Positions 1 to 10,321 of a stretch of DNA of 64,000 bases are shown here, piece by piece. The translations under genes were made by a program, and so were the position numbers. This DNA is from Gracilaria gracilis. Taxonomy: Eukaryota; Rhodophyta; Florideophyceae; Gracilariales; Gracilariaceae. The stretch covers positions 744,001 through 808,000 of the forward strand of contig JARGSG010000025.1 of assembly GCA_030374805.1 (NCBI GenBank), read 5' to 3'. The notes beneath the pieces were generated by a model, which worked only from the letters and a program-made list of their open reading frames with translations, was not told the DNA's origin and did no database searches. Numbering within the stretch: position 1 is the first letter of the stretch; each line of letters opens with the position of its first letter.

Positions 1-690
1 CCGCTCCGGTTCAGCTCCGGGCAAATCGATCTTGTTCAAGACGGGTATGAGTTCAAGGTTTGCATCAAGCGCAAGATAGACATTGGCCAACGTCTGAGCT
101 TCAACACCTTGAGAGGCATCAACGACAAGCAGAGCTCCTTCACAAGCTTCTAAAGAACGCGAGACTTCGAAAGTGAAATCGACGTGTCCGGGAGTATCAA
201 TCAAGTGAATGACATAGTTTTGGCCATCTTCTGGATTCATGTAGTTCATTCGTGCCGCATTGAGTTTGATTGTAATGCCGCGGTCGCGTTCAATTTCGTT
301 ACTATCCATGAACTGCTCCTTCATGTCGCGTGCAGAAACAGTTCCCGTTATTTCAAGCAGTCGATCCGCCAGTGTGCTTTTGCCATGGTCTATGTGAGCA
401 ATAATACTAATGTTACGAATTCTTTCTGTAGGAACATTTATGTATTGGTTGTTCAGCTCGGGAGTGGCCTCCTTTTTCTCATTCTTTGAAGTCTCCAAAA
501 CCGCTACCGTGGAAGGATATGCCTGATTGCTTAAACTAGCTTTTCGCCTTCCAGAGCCGAGCGTGTGTCTTGAAGTAGATGTCTTGTTGGAGCAAATGAA
601 GCTCGATGAAGTTGAAGCCCATGTCCATGAAGCAGTTAAACACTGTGCATTGGCGCCAGGAGCGACGAAAGATACATAATTAGGCACCAT
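1..690 (-). CDS. lepA: Plastid elongation factor 4 (LepA), N-terminal 230 codons, continues beyond window
   Basis: Translation GTPase that back-translocates ribosomes. The P-loop AHIDHGKST (about residues 98-106), the switch region [15 protein letters not shown] and [20 protein letters not shown] are LepA signatures. The end of the visible part, [17 protein letters not shown], closely follows cyanobacterial LepA, so I infer a plastid rather than a mitochondrial (GUF1) protein. The first about 88 residues are a Ser/Thr/Ala-rich leader beginning [16 protein letters not shown]; the SFVAP element resembles red algal and glaucophyte plastid transit peptides. The start at 690 is the first ATG after an in-frame TAG upstream. 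The reading frame is open to base 1, so domain II and the C-terminal LepA domain lie outside the window. It is transcribed away from mutL. Confidence 0.93.
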   Translation of the reverse strand, partial: MVPNYVSFVAPGANAQCLTASWTWASTSSSFICSNKTSTSRHTLGSGRRKASLSNQAYPSTVAVLETSKNEKKEATPELNNQYINVPTERIRNISIIAHIDHGKSTLADRLLEITGTVSARDMKEQFMDSNEIERDRGITIKLNAARMNYMNPEDGQNYVIHLIDTPGHVDFTFEVSRSLEACEGALLVVDASQGVEAQTLANVYLALDANLELIPVLNKIDLPGAEPER

Positions 691-1600
691 GTGGCAATTT
701 AAACACCGCTCGAAGACGAACTACTGCGGTTCGAGCTCGGAGAATGATGCCACGCCAGTTATGGGAACAACACGCGAGGTTGTATTAACTTGGGAGTTCA
801 CCGGCTCTTTGACTTGCAGCAAGACAAGTATGCAACTGAGCTCAATCTGTTGGCCTGCCTCGAACGGAATCCGGCTTGGCTTTCTTGCTCGAATAGGGCT
901 AAGCGGCGCGGCGCGCCTCAATTCCCAACCGCGACGAGGTCATATTGTGCCCTTCATGAGATACGTCGCCAACAACAAAATGCCATAGGGCGTTGCATGC
1001 ATTCTGGTTCGCTGCATCCGTAAATGATTCGTAAGGCGTTTGCCAAGTGCGTGCCTCTTGTCTACGTAATATTGAAGGAAATGATGTGCGCCTCAAACAT
1101 GATTAATTTAATTACATTACTACATTACTGTATAACGTTTTTAGTTTATTCTAAAACAGCTTCACAGATGATCTCGCACCGGTGCCAAGGATCAAAGACA
1201 GATCCACCACTCTGCATCGCCTGCACCTCGAGTATCTTGCTTGACAAGACTTGTCAGTTAAGTATAAGTTATCAATCGGTCCGAGCTCCAGACTGTGGTC
1301 AAATAAGTCTGTACCTACGGTACGGCTCATGACTCATCACTGCACAGATCTTGATGGTCAACACATCACATTCGCTTGCAGAAAATTCTCACCCACAGCT
1401 GCTCAGACATAGTAGTCCAACTGCCGAACGCGTGGAATCGAAATCCAATGGGCCTCCGATACCGTACTTGACTCGCCTTGGAAAAACCGACTCCTTGGTG
1501 AGCCAATAAGAATTTTTATAGTGAGGATACAGTCTCTTCAGGCCTTTCATCAGCCACTAAGAGTTGGCGACACGGTGCAGTGCTGATCAAACTCCGAGAA
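691..1600. other. Intergenic region between divergent lepA and mutL
   Basis: About 0.9 kb between two divergent starts, so it probably holds both promoters. Only short open frames without recognisable similarity are present (for example 1024-1332 +). I see no RNA gene or repeat. Confidence 0.5.
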
Positions 1601-3619
1601 ATGTTGGGATGGACATTTCCGTCGGTATCAGCCGGGACTCTCAGACTCGGAACGTTGAGTCAAATGAGTGGGCACATTAAGAACCGGGTGAAAGGGCGTT
1701 CACTATGGCGTGGTGTCTGTTCTCGACGAAGGCCAACATGCGTGAAGAATCAATGTTCCCTCTCCTCATCTTCAGAAGTCCCGAAGCGCCAAGAGGATAC
1801 TTCCAAAGTTTCAATTCTTCCTATGGAAGTCGTCCAACGTATTGCATCTGGCGAAGTGATATGTGGATATGAATCAGTAGTACAAGAATTAGTTGAGAAC
1901 GCCATTGATGCGCAGGCAACCAAGGTGATGGTGGACATCAACATCCTCAATCGGTCAATCACTGTGGAAGATAACGGGGTTGGAATATCATTGTCCGAGG
2001 GATTGTTGGACGTTGCCAGATGCAATGCGACAACTAAGCTTTCTTCCTTACAACAGTTAGAAAACGGCGTTGATACTCTGGGATTTAGAGGTCAAGGCTT
2101 ATGGTCGATAGCAAGCACTTCGAAGCTCCTGACCATATCCTCTCGATCTAAAGACAGTATCTGCGGCACAACCGTGTCGTTCGCACGTGACGGTGCGCCA
2201 CAGATGGAATCCGTATCCGATATTCCAATGGACATTGGAACAATTGTTCGTGCGGTTGATTTACCATGGCATCTTAGTATCAATGAAAAGCGACGAATGA
2301 TTAAGGATTGTAAGATATGGTTAACTCGCGCTTCTCTGTGTCATCCACAAATCAGCTTCTACTTCTCTAGAGATGGTTCATCGAACTGGCACAGCGCAAC
2401 AAAACTAGGAGAACCTCAACAACAACGAATGTGTTGTCTTGCTGCCCAATTTCAATGCTCGGTTTCGGAATTTCGCAGCGCATCTGTATCCATCCCAGAC
2501 ATTGGGCACCTATCTCTGGTCGTTGGTCTGCCCTCCGCACTTCACTCGTCTTCGCGTGCCTGGGTTGTCACGGCTGTTAATGGAAGATGCGTAAATATGG
2601 ATTGGCTAAAACGGGCTGCTTGTGAGGCAATTCAAGTCCCACGAGGCCGATATCCAGTCGCATTCGTGCATTTTGAAGTTGAACCTCAGAATGTAAACTG
2701 GAACATTTCCCCGAAGAAGACCGCTATGCGTTTCAAGAATGACATAATCAAATCTAGCATAAAAGATGCGTGCCTGGTCTTGATTAGAGAAGCCCTTCGA
2801 TCAAACGTGCTCGCGAACAGTGACGAACAAACAGTTCCCGTCGATAGAGTTATCCGATCACGAGATCTAACGGTTTCTGCGAAAGTCGGACGTTTCTTGG
2901 AAAGGTTGCACAGCCGAGACGTATCAAAACATCAAGCATACGAGCAAGATCCGCAGAGTCTGGCTCTATTGAATGCCAAAGTCATTGGTCAAGTGCTGAA
3001 CACGTACATCTTGATCGAGTACAAGAGCGGGATTCTGCTCATCGAGCAGCATGTGGCCGACGAGCGCGCGATTTATGAGCGACTTCTTCGCTTATGGGAT
3101 GAATCCCGCTTTGAAGCTCCTGAACATGAAACTGTTCTTCCCAGTTCTACTAAAGAAGAACATATTTTTTCGCTCACATCTCTCGGAATTGTTATCGACT
3201 CTTACGATGCCAACGGAACCATCATGGGGTACCATGTGAAGGCTGTTCCCGTACTGTTGGCTACACTTTCTTCTTCCGAACTCGTTTCGATGCTTCTCAG
3301 GCTGGGTGCCGAGGCGCAGACACTGGCAGATGCTGCTGCATCGCTTTCTTGTCAATTGGCTGTAAAAAACGGAAAGACGCTGAACAATATGCAGATGAGA
3401 AAGATCGCAGGAGAACTCTTGAAATGTGATAATCCACACACCTGTCCCCATGGTCGACCGATTTTTGTTGATTTACAAGTGCAAGAACTAGCTAAACTAT
3501 TTGGACGCACGTGGATTCCGGAGCGGAGCACTGGTACGCCCCTGAGATCAGGTTTCTTGCCAACGAACTCAAGTTCATATCTTCCGTCCCGAGTTTGTAA
3601 AGGCACACTGAAGGAATAG
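1601..3619 (+). CDS. mutL: MutL-family mismatch repair ATPase/endonuclease, cyanobacterial (plastid) type
   Basis: 672 aa from the first ATG; an in-frame GTG 21 bp upstream is less likely. GHKL ATPase motifs are clear: IASGEV (81-86), QELVENAIDA (about 95-104) with the general-base Glu and the Mg-binding Asn, and EDNGVGI. Motif III reads LGFRGQGLWSI where the family has GFRGEAL, so the usual Glu is Gln. The C-terminal dimerisation/endonuclease region has EQHVADERAIYE (about 481-492; first residue Glu where many have Asp), SCQLAVKNGKTL (about 582) and CPHGRPI (about 614), the metal-site motifs of nicking MutL proteins. QHVADERAIYE is typical of cyanobacterial MutL rather than nuclear MLH1 or PMS1. 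The about 75-residue basic, Ser-rich leader with TFPSV is a plausible plastid transit peptide. It converges on IMP3. Confidence 0.88.
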   Translation: MLGWTFPSVSAGTLRLGTLSQMSGHIKNRVKGRSLWRGVCSRRRPTCVKNQCSLSSSSEVPKRQEDTSKVSILPMEVVQRIASGEVICGYESVVQELVENAIDAQATKVMVDINILNRSITVEDNGVGISLSEGLLDVARCNATTKLSSLQQLENGVDTLGFRGQGLWSIASTSKLLTISSRSKDSICGTTVSFARDGAPQMESVSDIPMDIGTIVRAVDLPWHLSINEKRRMIKDCKIWLTRASLCHPQISFYFSRDGSSNWHSATKLGEPQQQRMCCLAAQFQCSVSEFRSASVSIPDIGHLSLVVGLPSALHSSSRAWVVTAVNGRCVNMDWLKRAACEAIQVPRGRYPVAFVHFEVEPQNVNWNISPKKTAMRFKNDIIKSSIKDACLVLIREALRSNVLANSDEQTVPVDRVIRSRDLTVSAKVGRFLERLHSRDVSKHQAYEQDPQSLALLNAKVIGQVLNTYILIEYKSGILLIEQHVADERAIYERLLRLWDESRFEAPEHETVLPSSTKEEHIFSLTSLGIVIDSYDANGTIMGYHVKAVPVLLATLSSSELVSMLLRLGAEAQTLADAAASLSCQLAVKNGKTLNNMQMRKIAGELLKCDNPHTCPHGRPIFVDLQVQELAKLFGRTWIPERSTGTPLRSGFLPTNSSSYLPSRVCKGTLKE

Positions 3620-3908
3620 TCGCAGAGGGCAAAATTAGTCTCAATTCGTAAAGAGCATTATCGAGTCTTTCGATGTGGATGTTCACTCGCTGTGCTAGCG
3701 GACGGAAGGTAGACGCTGGAATGTATCCAAAAACAGCTTAACACATTAACTATAGCTCATGCTCATGCCAGTGACTTGTACCGGACCGCATTAATCAACT
3801 CTGACAGTCCTATCCAGTTAGATGCAGTGAACGATTATAAGTCTGTTGCAGTTTTGAACAAGCTTAACGGTCACACTGATGTACTCATGCTCTGATCTTT
3901 GAACCGTA

Positions 3909-4460
3909 CTATGCGTTCAGAAGATCATAGTCATCCAGATTGTCATTAAACTGAGACACTTTGCGTTTGATCTTACTTGTATCTACCCACGTAATGAAGT
4001 CTTCCATGTTTCTAGTCACTAGCATAGCAGGATCCTTCACTGGAGTAGGCCCAACTCGAATATGTCCTTGTTCAATCAGAGTTATCGCCTCGGTGTGATT
4101 CTCCGCGAACTTCAGTCTCTTCATCACCACTGGCAACCTTCTTCGACAGATTGCACTAACGGTCACCTTAGAACATTCCCCCAAGCCAGACTTAATGGAA
4201 ATGATGCCCATGTCATATAACTTCGTTAAGAGATCTTCCGTGCGCTGGATCCGAGTCGGGTCATCTGGCTCGAGTTCCTGAATTTTAGAACAAAGATGTT
4301 TGATATCCCCGATTATTTTTGAATACTGATGGTATTCATTTGGATTGGAAAGATGATAGCGTCGGGCAACCTTGACTTCTCGCAGGTTACTCTCTCGCTT
4401 CCACTTCAAGAAGTCTGCTTTTCGTAGCAGTTTATATTCGTGATACTTTAATTTCCTCAT
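3909..4460 (-). CDS. IMP3: U3 snoRNP protein IMP3 (S4-domain 18S rRNA processing factor)
   Basis: 183 aa, against 184 in human IMP3. IMP3 is a nucleolar protein of the small-subunit processome that helps U3 snoRNA base-pair with pre-rRNA. The whole length matches: N-terminus MRKLKYHEYKLLRK, then an S4 RNA-binding segment with CRRRLPVVMKRLKFAENHTE, EQGHIRVGP and DPAMLVTRNMEDFITWVD, ending SKIKRKVSQFNDNLDDYDL. This C-terminal pattern separates IMP3 from ribosomal protein S9/S4. Single exon with an ATG start. It converges with mutL, leaving 289 bp, and is followed upstream on the same strand by the dynamin gene about 620 bp away. Confidence 0.96.
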   Translation of the reverse strand: MRKLKYHEYKLLRKADFLKWKRESNLREVKVARRYHLSNPNEYHQYSKIIGDIKHLCSKIQELEPDDPTRIQRTEDLLTKLYDMGIISIKSGLGECSKVTVSAICRRRLPVVMKRLKFAENHTEAITLIEQGHIRVGPTPVKDPAMLVTRNMEDFITWVDTSKIKRKVSQFNDNLDDYDLLNA

Positions 4461-5081
4461 AGCACTTCTTCGGCTTCAAAGAACGTGGTTAAATGGGAGC
4501 CTGCTTTGAAAGACACCTACGGTTTCGTCAGCGCTTGACGATGGCGGTCGGCAATGTAATCTTGTAGCCTTAATCCAGAGCACTCCTCAATGCGGAGTCC
4601 GCTAGCTATAGGTACCGTAGCGGCGCTCAACCTTTACCGACCCATGCAAGACGCCATATCACGAAGTGACTCAGAATTGACCTACAATTCTAAATAATTA
4701 AGGCAACATTTAATTGCAAAAAGACAACACCCTGCACTGCAACTCTTCGAGCGTGTCCATCACACAGCATCGCTCGGGCACTTCTCACATCATCATGATG
4801 ATCAAGATGAGGTGATAAATACTGACGAGTCCAGTTAGATAAGCATGCTTTCAAAACTCTTTTACTAGCAATACAATAGGAAGTTGCTCCGGCTTATGGC
4901 TTCTCCGCCATATTGGGGAGAGTACGGAGCACAGTTAGATTGTGCAAAACAAGTTAAAACCCCTTGAATCAGCTGTTCCCTAACACTTGGAATTGGCATT
5001 TCAGAACACTGGTGACATATTTGCTCGCTTTGATGAAACGAAATGATTCACTTCTGATTTGCTCATCCTTCATGCACAATA
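4461..5081. other. Intergenic region between IMP3 and the dynamin gene
   Basis: About 620 bp, probably the IMP3 promoter and the dynamin 3' UTR. I find no open frame or repeat worth calling. Confidence 0.4.
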
Positions 5082-7279
5082 TTAAAACCTGTCGAGGAGT
5101 TCTTGAGCCTTCATCAAGCGTTCCTTCTTCGCTCGCAAAGTTTTCCTTCTCGACGTCACTATTGGATCCTCTTGCAACAGATTTTCGAGAGCTTGCTGAG
5201 AAGTTCCCACCTTCAACACAAGCTCATTCAGGGGTACATGAATCTCTTGTGCAAGGGGCCTGATAATCGCCGTGTCAATTACCATAACATTATTATCTAT
5301 AAATCGCTTTGCAGATACGTCCCAGTAGCATCCGAGCATGGTTGACATGTCCTCCGCGTCCGCTCTCACACGTTCAGCACTGCTTGAGCAGTAATAACTT
5401 TGATACCAAGCACGGAGCATGTCAGAAACATTCTTCTCGCGGATGTTACCGCGGGGATCTCGACCAGCCCTTGAAAGTGCGACAACGACAGCAGCGTCGA
5501 ATCGTTCCAAGCGCTTCGCATTAACAGCTGTGAGGAACTGCTCATTCATAGTGAACGGCTGGCCGATCTCACGGTCAAACACAGAGGCGAGTTCCTTACG
5601 AGCACTCTTTTCCAACTTTTGAAGAACCGCAGTCACTATCTCCTGCATTTTGCTTCTCAGTCCTGGAAACTCTGGGGCCAGAGATGCAAGCAAATCGACG
5701 GTCACTTCAGACACAAGTTTTCGCACATTTCCAACAAGCTGGTTGGAAGATTCTCGCCAATCCTCTACATAACGTGCGACTCTTGACTCGAATATACGGG
5801 GATTGAGGAACCCGGGTAGTTCCCTACCGCGCGAATTTCGTATTTCGTTCTCAACTTCATCGATAAACTTCGAGTCTCCGTCAAATGGCGGTCGCTTCCG
5901 TTCAATTTTTGACTTGAATTCATCGTATACGTCACGTACTCGAGTACAAAGTCGAAGGCGAGGTGACCACAGACGCTTGTCTACATAGCGACCAGCACTG
6001 GATTCCGTGAGAAGACTATTATATTCGAAAACAATTCGCATCAGGGTCATATTTGCTTCAGCCGGCGTTTCTCCAGCCCCTTGACCAATTTCTTGGAGCT
6101 CTTGAGTGGTTTGTTCCAGCATCTGAACAACCTCGGAACGCATTTTGGGTACTTCGTCATGAACTCGAGCTACGAGAACGCTTGTTACTTGCTTCACAAG
6201 ATTCTCAACTCCGAAATAGGATCGTGCCATTTTTGAGAACACATGATGAGATGCGAAGAAGTCATACTCATTCTTCCGAGCCCGTGGAACAGAGACGTTC
6301 TCTTCGACTTCAATCTGACTTCGATTCTTCACCATCACATACCCCAGCTTTAACGGTTTGCGGCGATTCATGAGCACTGCGGCGACTTCCTTCTCTGCGC
6401 CTTTGTCTACGAGGTCAGGTTTTGTTATGACACCGATCGTTCGTCGTCCAACACGATCATACCGAGCTGCCCATTCAAGAGCTTCAATAGTAGCAACATC
6501 CTGAGTAGCCGGTACAACTACGAGCATAATCGTTCTCTCTTGCGCGGCATACCCTTGTATAAGCTCAGATACTTGTCTGATGGCATTTCGATCTTGACTG
6601 TCTCGTCCAAAAGGGTTTGGTATAAAGGGCATGAAATCTCTGTTAATAGTTGTTGTCAGCGAGTGAAGAGAGAAACATTAATGTCAAATCTGAAGATCAG
6701 GACGTACCCAAAGGTCTTTGTGCGAATGATACCAGGCAAGTCAATGATAGTAAGGTTTGGAGATGCGGTAGCAGCGATATGGACAATGACACGCTCTTTC
6801 GAAAACCCGCCGTTGTGTCTCGAATCAGTAAGTGACGCTGCACGAGCCGCAATGGCATCTTCGAGCTCACTCTTCCCGTCTAATGGGACCTTCTTCGGGT
6901 TTAAAGAAGTAGAAATTGACGCAACCCAGAATGGATCTCTCTCTGGAGGTTCAGAATCAGGTGGTAACGCTAAGTCCTCAGGGTGTGTGCTGGAGAGACG
7001 CAATTCGATAGCACACCGTGTAGTAAGTCCTGCGCCACGCGGAAGAGGAACGGAACAAATGGCTTCTAGTACGCTTGACTATTGCCGGTTAAATGTCAGC
7101 TACTGCTATCACCATGAGGAAATGGATATATGTCTTACCTTTCCTGAGCTCTGATCCCCAATGACAGCTACTTGAGGAATCGCTATGTCGTGCTCCACTC
7201 CACAGGCACGTAGTCCATATATGAGCTCCATCGCGGAGCGTGTACCACGGGCAACATTGTCGGTCAATGGCTCAGACAT
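5082..7279 (-). CDS. Dynamin-superfamily large GTPase, three exons
   Basis: Spliced: exons 7279-7139, 7078-6708 and 6639-5082, giving 689 aa in one frame. Intron 1 (7079-7138, 60 nt, GTAAGA...ATAG) falls inside the P-loop and restores GDQSSGKSSVLEAI, the exact dynamin G1 sequence (from residue 41). Intron 2 (6640-6707, 68 nt, GTACGT...ACAG) restores IRTKTFGDFMPF. G3 is DLPG and G4 is TKPD. The middle/stalk follows, and the C-terminus has a GTPase effector domain with [21 protein letters not shown] see no PH domain, proline-rich tail or FYVE domain, so the layout is that of dynamin-related or Mx-like proteins. In red algae such proteins act in mitochondrial, peroxisomal or plastid fission; which one applies here cannot be told from the sequence. 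Confidence 0.92.
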
Positions 7280-8308
7280 TTCGTTCACTATCGAGTGCAG
7301 AGACGACGGGAAGGGAGTGCAGAATGAAGCCCAGAATTAACCAGCAGAAACGAAGCAGGGTTGGGCAGACCTGTACTTCGAAGATGAAGAAGTATGTAGA
7401 CTGGGAGCGACAAAGTTCGCACGCCAATCGCCAATCCGATTACAAGGGTATGGTCAGTTATGTACACTATGACCCGTGAAGCTGGATTGCTGGACGCTCC
7501 AGCCCCGTGGCATACTGAAGAATCGGGACTTCAAAACGGGGCACAATCAGCGTGCCTCTGACCTCCTACGTCACAAATGTTCAGCCGCCCTCTAGCCCTT
7601 CACCGGTGAAATTGTTGGCCAGTTCCCATTTGAGACCGCGCAGGGCGTCAAAGGAGCAATGCGTCGTGCAGCAATATCTCGCGCAGCATCATTCCAGCAT
7701 GGAAAATGGTGCAAATACTCAACACGTACTGTAACGGTTGTCATTAATAAAATGGCAGTCGAGACGTCATTGCTGGGCCATGACATCGAAATGAAAGGGG
7801 CATGGGATGTTCCATTTCATTTCTGGATGTCGATTCTGTCCAGTACCGACTCGTACCAGATATCTATCATACAGACGGTACAACGGTAGTCGTCATGCGT
7901 CATGCGTCATGAAACAAAGATGGGAGACCCGTCGTGTAAGGTATGAAAGGCACCGAACAGCAGGTCGAAGGGGCGGATATCGTTCTTCAGCTGTTACTCG
8001 TCATCAGACACTAGCAGGCGCTCCTGCGTTCTCTAATAGTTGAGCCCATAGTCTATAGTGGCTGCCTATCAATCATAAGATAGTCTGCCATTTGCGATAT
8101 GTTAGGTCTAAATCAAAAGTCAAGTCCCCCTAGCTTCGCAAACAATGCCCTCCTGCAGAGTGCACAAAACACTAGAACGTTGCGATGTAATTCTCAAATC
8201 CAGAACAGCATGACCTTATCGAATTCCTTGTTCTACGCAGTGAAGTGACAAAACCCGAAAGAATACATGAACATTGTATCGCATTTCATTTGGACGCGTC
8301 TTTGAAGT
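7280..8308. other. Intergenic region upstream of the dynamin gene
   Basis: About 1 kb between the dynamin start and the ArgRS stop, both on the minus strand. Only short frames without recognisable motifs (for example 7659-7889 +). It should contain the dynamin promoter. Confidence 0.4.
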
Positions 8309-10321
8309 TTAGATTCTATCCAAGGTAGGAATACCAAGGAGTCCCAAGCAGAGCTTCAAAGTATCAGCCGAAATCTGACACAAAGCCAATCTACTCAGCT
8401 TCAGTTCATCTGAACTGGCATTCAAAACTGGACATTCTTCGTAGAACTGGTTAAAACGGGTCGTGACATTCTTCACATAGTCGCATAATACGTGAGGTAA
8501 CAAGTCCCTCTCCAACTCACTCAAAACCTCTGGTAATCGCATAAGTATTTTGGACAAAGCACGCTCTTCCTTCTTCTCAAATACGAAGTTCACACCTGGT
8601 CCTACACCTGTGACCGTTTCACCGGACGCCGCAGCTGCTGTTCGATATATTCCCTGAACCCTAGCGAACGCATACATGACGTATGGTGCTGTGTTACCTT
8701 GCAACTTAACCATCTTGTCGAAGCTAAATTTGTAGTTGCTTGTCCTGTTGTTATGCAAATCTGCGTACTTCACTGCCGCGACACCGATAATTTCGGACAT
8801 TGTTTGCATTTCTTCTTCGCTTCTCTGAGCACGAGGCTCCTCACCCGCAGCCCTAGCTCTTTCAGCCTCCTCTTTATCTCTGTTAGTCAATTCTACGCGC
8901 ACACGATCGCGGGCCTCGTCCAGCAGCTCGGAAAGCTTCGGGGCTGCTCCTGCCCTAGTTTTGAACTTCTTTCCATCTGCACCCTGAACTAAACCAAATG
9001 GAACGTGTTCTAGAGATACTCTCTCTGGCAAAAATTGCGCTTTCCGACAAACAGCAAATATCTGTTTAAAGTGAAGACTCTGACCAACATCTGTTACATA
9101 CAAGATTCGGTCCGATTTGTCTTTGGAAGATCGGTATCGCACGGCTGCAAGATCTGTGGTAGCGTAAAGAAATCCACCGTCAGATTTTTGCACGATCACG
9201 GGCAGTGGCTCACCATCACCGCCTTTGAATGTATCTCCTTCCAGAAACACAACCATAGCGCCTTCGTTCTTTGTGGCTAGGCCCTTCTCAACAAGACTCT
9301 TGACAACGCCTGGGAGGAAGGGATTATAAAACGACTCCCCCCGCTCTTCGAGCTTGATATCCAATCGGTCATAGATCTTTTGAAATTCAATCCGGCTCAA
9401 GTTACATATTAGCTTCCATGCTCTTATAGTTTCCGGATTTCCACTTTGTAGTTGAACGACTTCAGCAAGGGCAGCACTCTTAAAGTCAGGATCTTCATCG
9501 TAGCATTTTTTTGCCTGTCGATAGAACTCAACCAAGTCGCCAATAGTGGTCGCCGCTTCTGAGTCGTGGCCCTCTTCAAGGAGTTGCGGGCATTCAGATT
9601 TCATGTACGTAATCAACTGACCAAACTGCGTACCCCAATCGCCGGTATGATTGAGCCGAATAGTGGTGTGACCAAGAAACTCCAAAATTCTGGCAAGGGT
9701 GTCGCCAATTATAGTACTTCGAAGATGACCAACATGCATGTCCTTCGCGATATTGGGACTGCTGAAATCGACGACAATACGCTGCGGCGGGTCTCGTTTT
9801 TTCACCCCCAGCCGCGAACGATTAGAGAGCATCTGGTTCAATTTTTCATTAACATAATCGTCGTTCAGCTTGAGATTAATGAATCCTGGACCAGCGATAG
9901 CCGGCGGCTCGCAGACGTCAGATAAATCCAGTTGTTCAAGAATCTTTGCTGCGACATCACGCGGCCTGGCCCCGACTCTTTTGCTGAGAGCCATTGCCGC
10001 ATTGCATTGATAATCTCCAAAATCTGGGCGGGTGGCGGGTGTAAGCTTGGGGTCAGTACCAGCTTGCTCGCCATAAGCAGCGTTCATAGCCTCCACGACC
10101 CTTGACGCAAGCATCGTGCGCGTGTCGGTCTGCATCATGGTGGTTTTTTTCTGTGGCGTAGACAACGACGAGACTGGGTGATGCTGAAACCTGATGGCGC
10201 GAGAGCGACGGATGGTAAGCAATCTTCGTCCTCGAAATGATGTGGCGGCGGAAGAGAGGATTGGGAGACGGTGGGCCGAATGGTGCAACGACGCCGCAAA
10301 CAACAGATTCTGCCGGCTCAT
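8309..10321 (-). CDS. RARS: Arginyl-tRNA synthetase with organellar-type presequence
   Basis: 670 aa from the first ATG (an in-frame TTG lies 33 bp further upstream). Class I synthetase charging tRNA-Arg. It has the ArgRS N-terminal additional domain (DFGDYQCNAAMALSK, GPGFINLKL), the HIGH-type signature DMHVGHLRSTIIGD with HVGH, NHTGDWGTQFG, and the degenerate KMSKS region GADGKKFKTRAG typical of ArgRS. The C-terminal anticodon-binding helices include NTAPYVMYAFARVQGIYR and end LGLLGIPTLDRI. The first about 60 residues (MSRQNLLFAASLHHSAHRL, Arg- and Ser-rich) look like an organelle presequence. Tandem methionines at residues 62-63 sit just before the folded protein and could start a cytosolic form, so one gene may serve several compartments. 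Confidence 0.96.
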   Translation of the reverse strand: MSRQNLLFAASLHHSAHRLPILSSAATSFRGRRLLTIRRSRAIRFQHHPVSSLSTPQKKTTMMQTDTRTMLASRVVEAMNAAYGEQAGTDPKLTPATRPDFGDYQCNAAMALSKRVGARPRDVAAKILEQLDLSDVCEPPAIAGPGFINLKLNDDYVNEKLNQMLSNRSRLGVKKRDPPQRIVVDFSSPNIAKDMHVGHLRSTIIGDTLARILEFLGHTTIRLNHTGDWGTQFGQLITYMKSECPQLLEEGHDSEAATTIGDLVEFYRQAKKCYDEDPDFKSAALAEVVQLQSGNPETIRAWKLICNLSRIEFQKIYDRLDIKLEERGESFYNPFLPGVVKSLVEKGLATKNEGAMVVFLEGDTFKGGDGEPLPVIVQKSDGGFLYATTDLAAVRYRSSKDKSDRILYVTDVGQSLHFKQIFAVCRKAQFLPERVSLEHVPFGLVQGADGKKFKTRAGAAPKLSELLDEARDRVRVELTNRDKEEAERARAAGEEPRAQRSEEEMQTMSEIIGVAAVKYADLHNNRTSNYKFSFDKMVKLQGNTAPYVMYAFARVQGIYRTAAAASGETVTGVGPGVNFVFEKKEERALSKILMRLPEVLSELERDLLPHVLCDYVKNVTTRFNQFYEECPVLNASSDELKLSRLALCQISADTLKLCLGLLGIPTLDRI

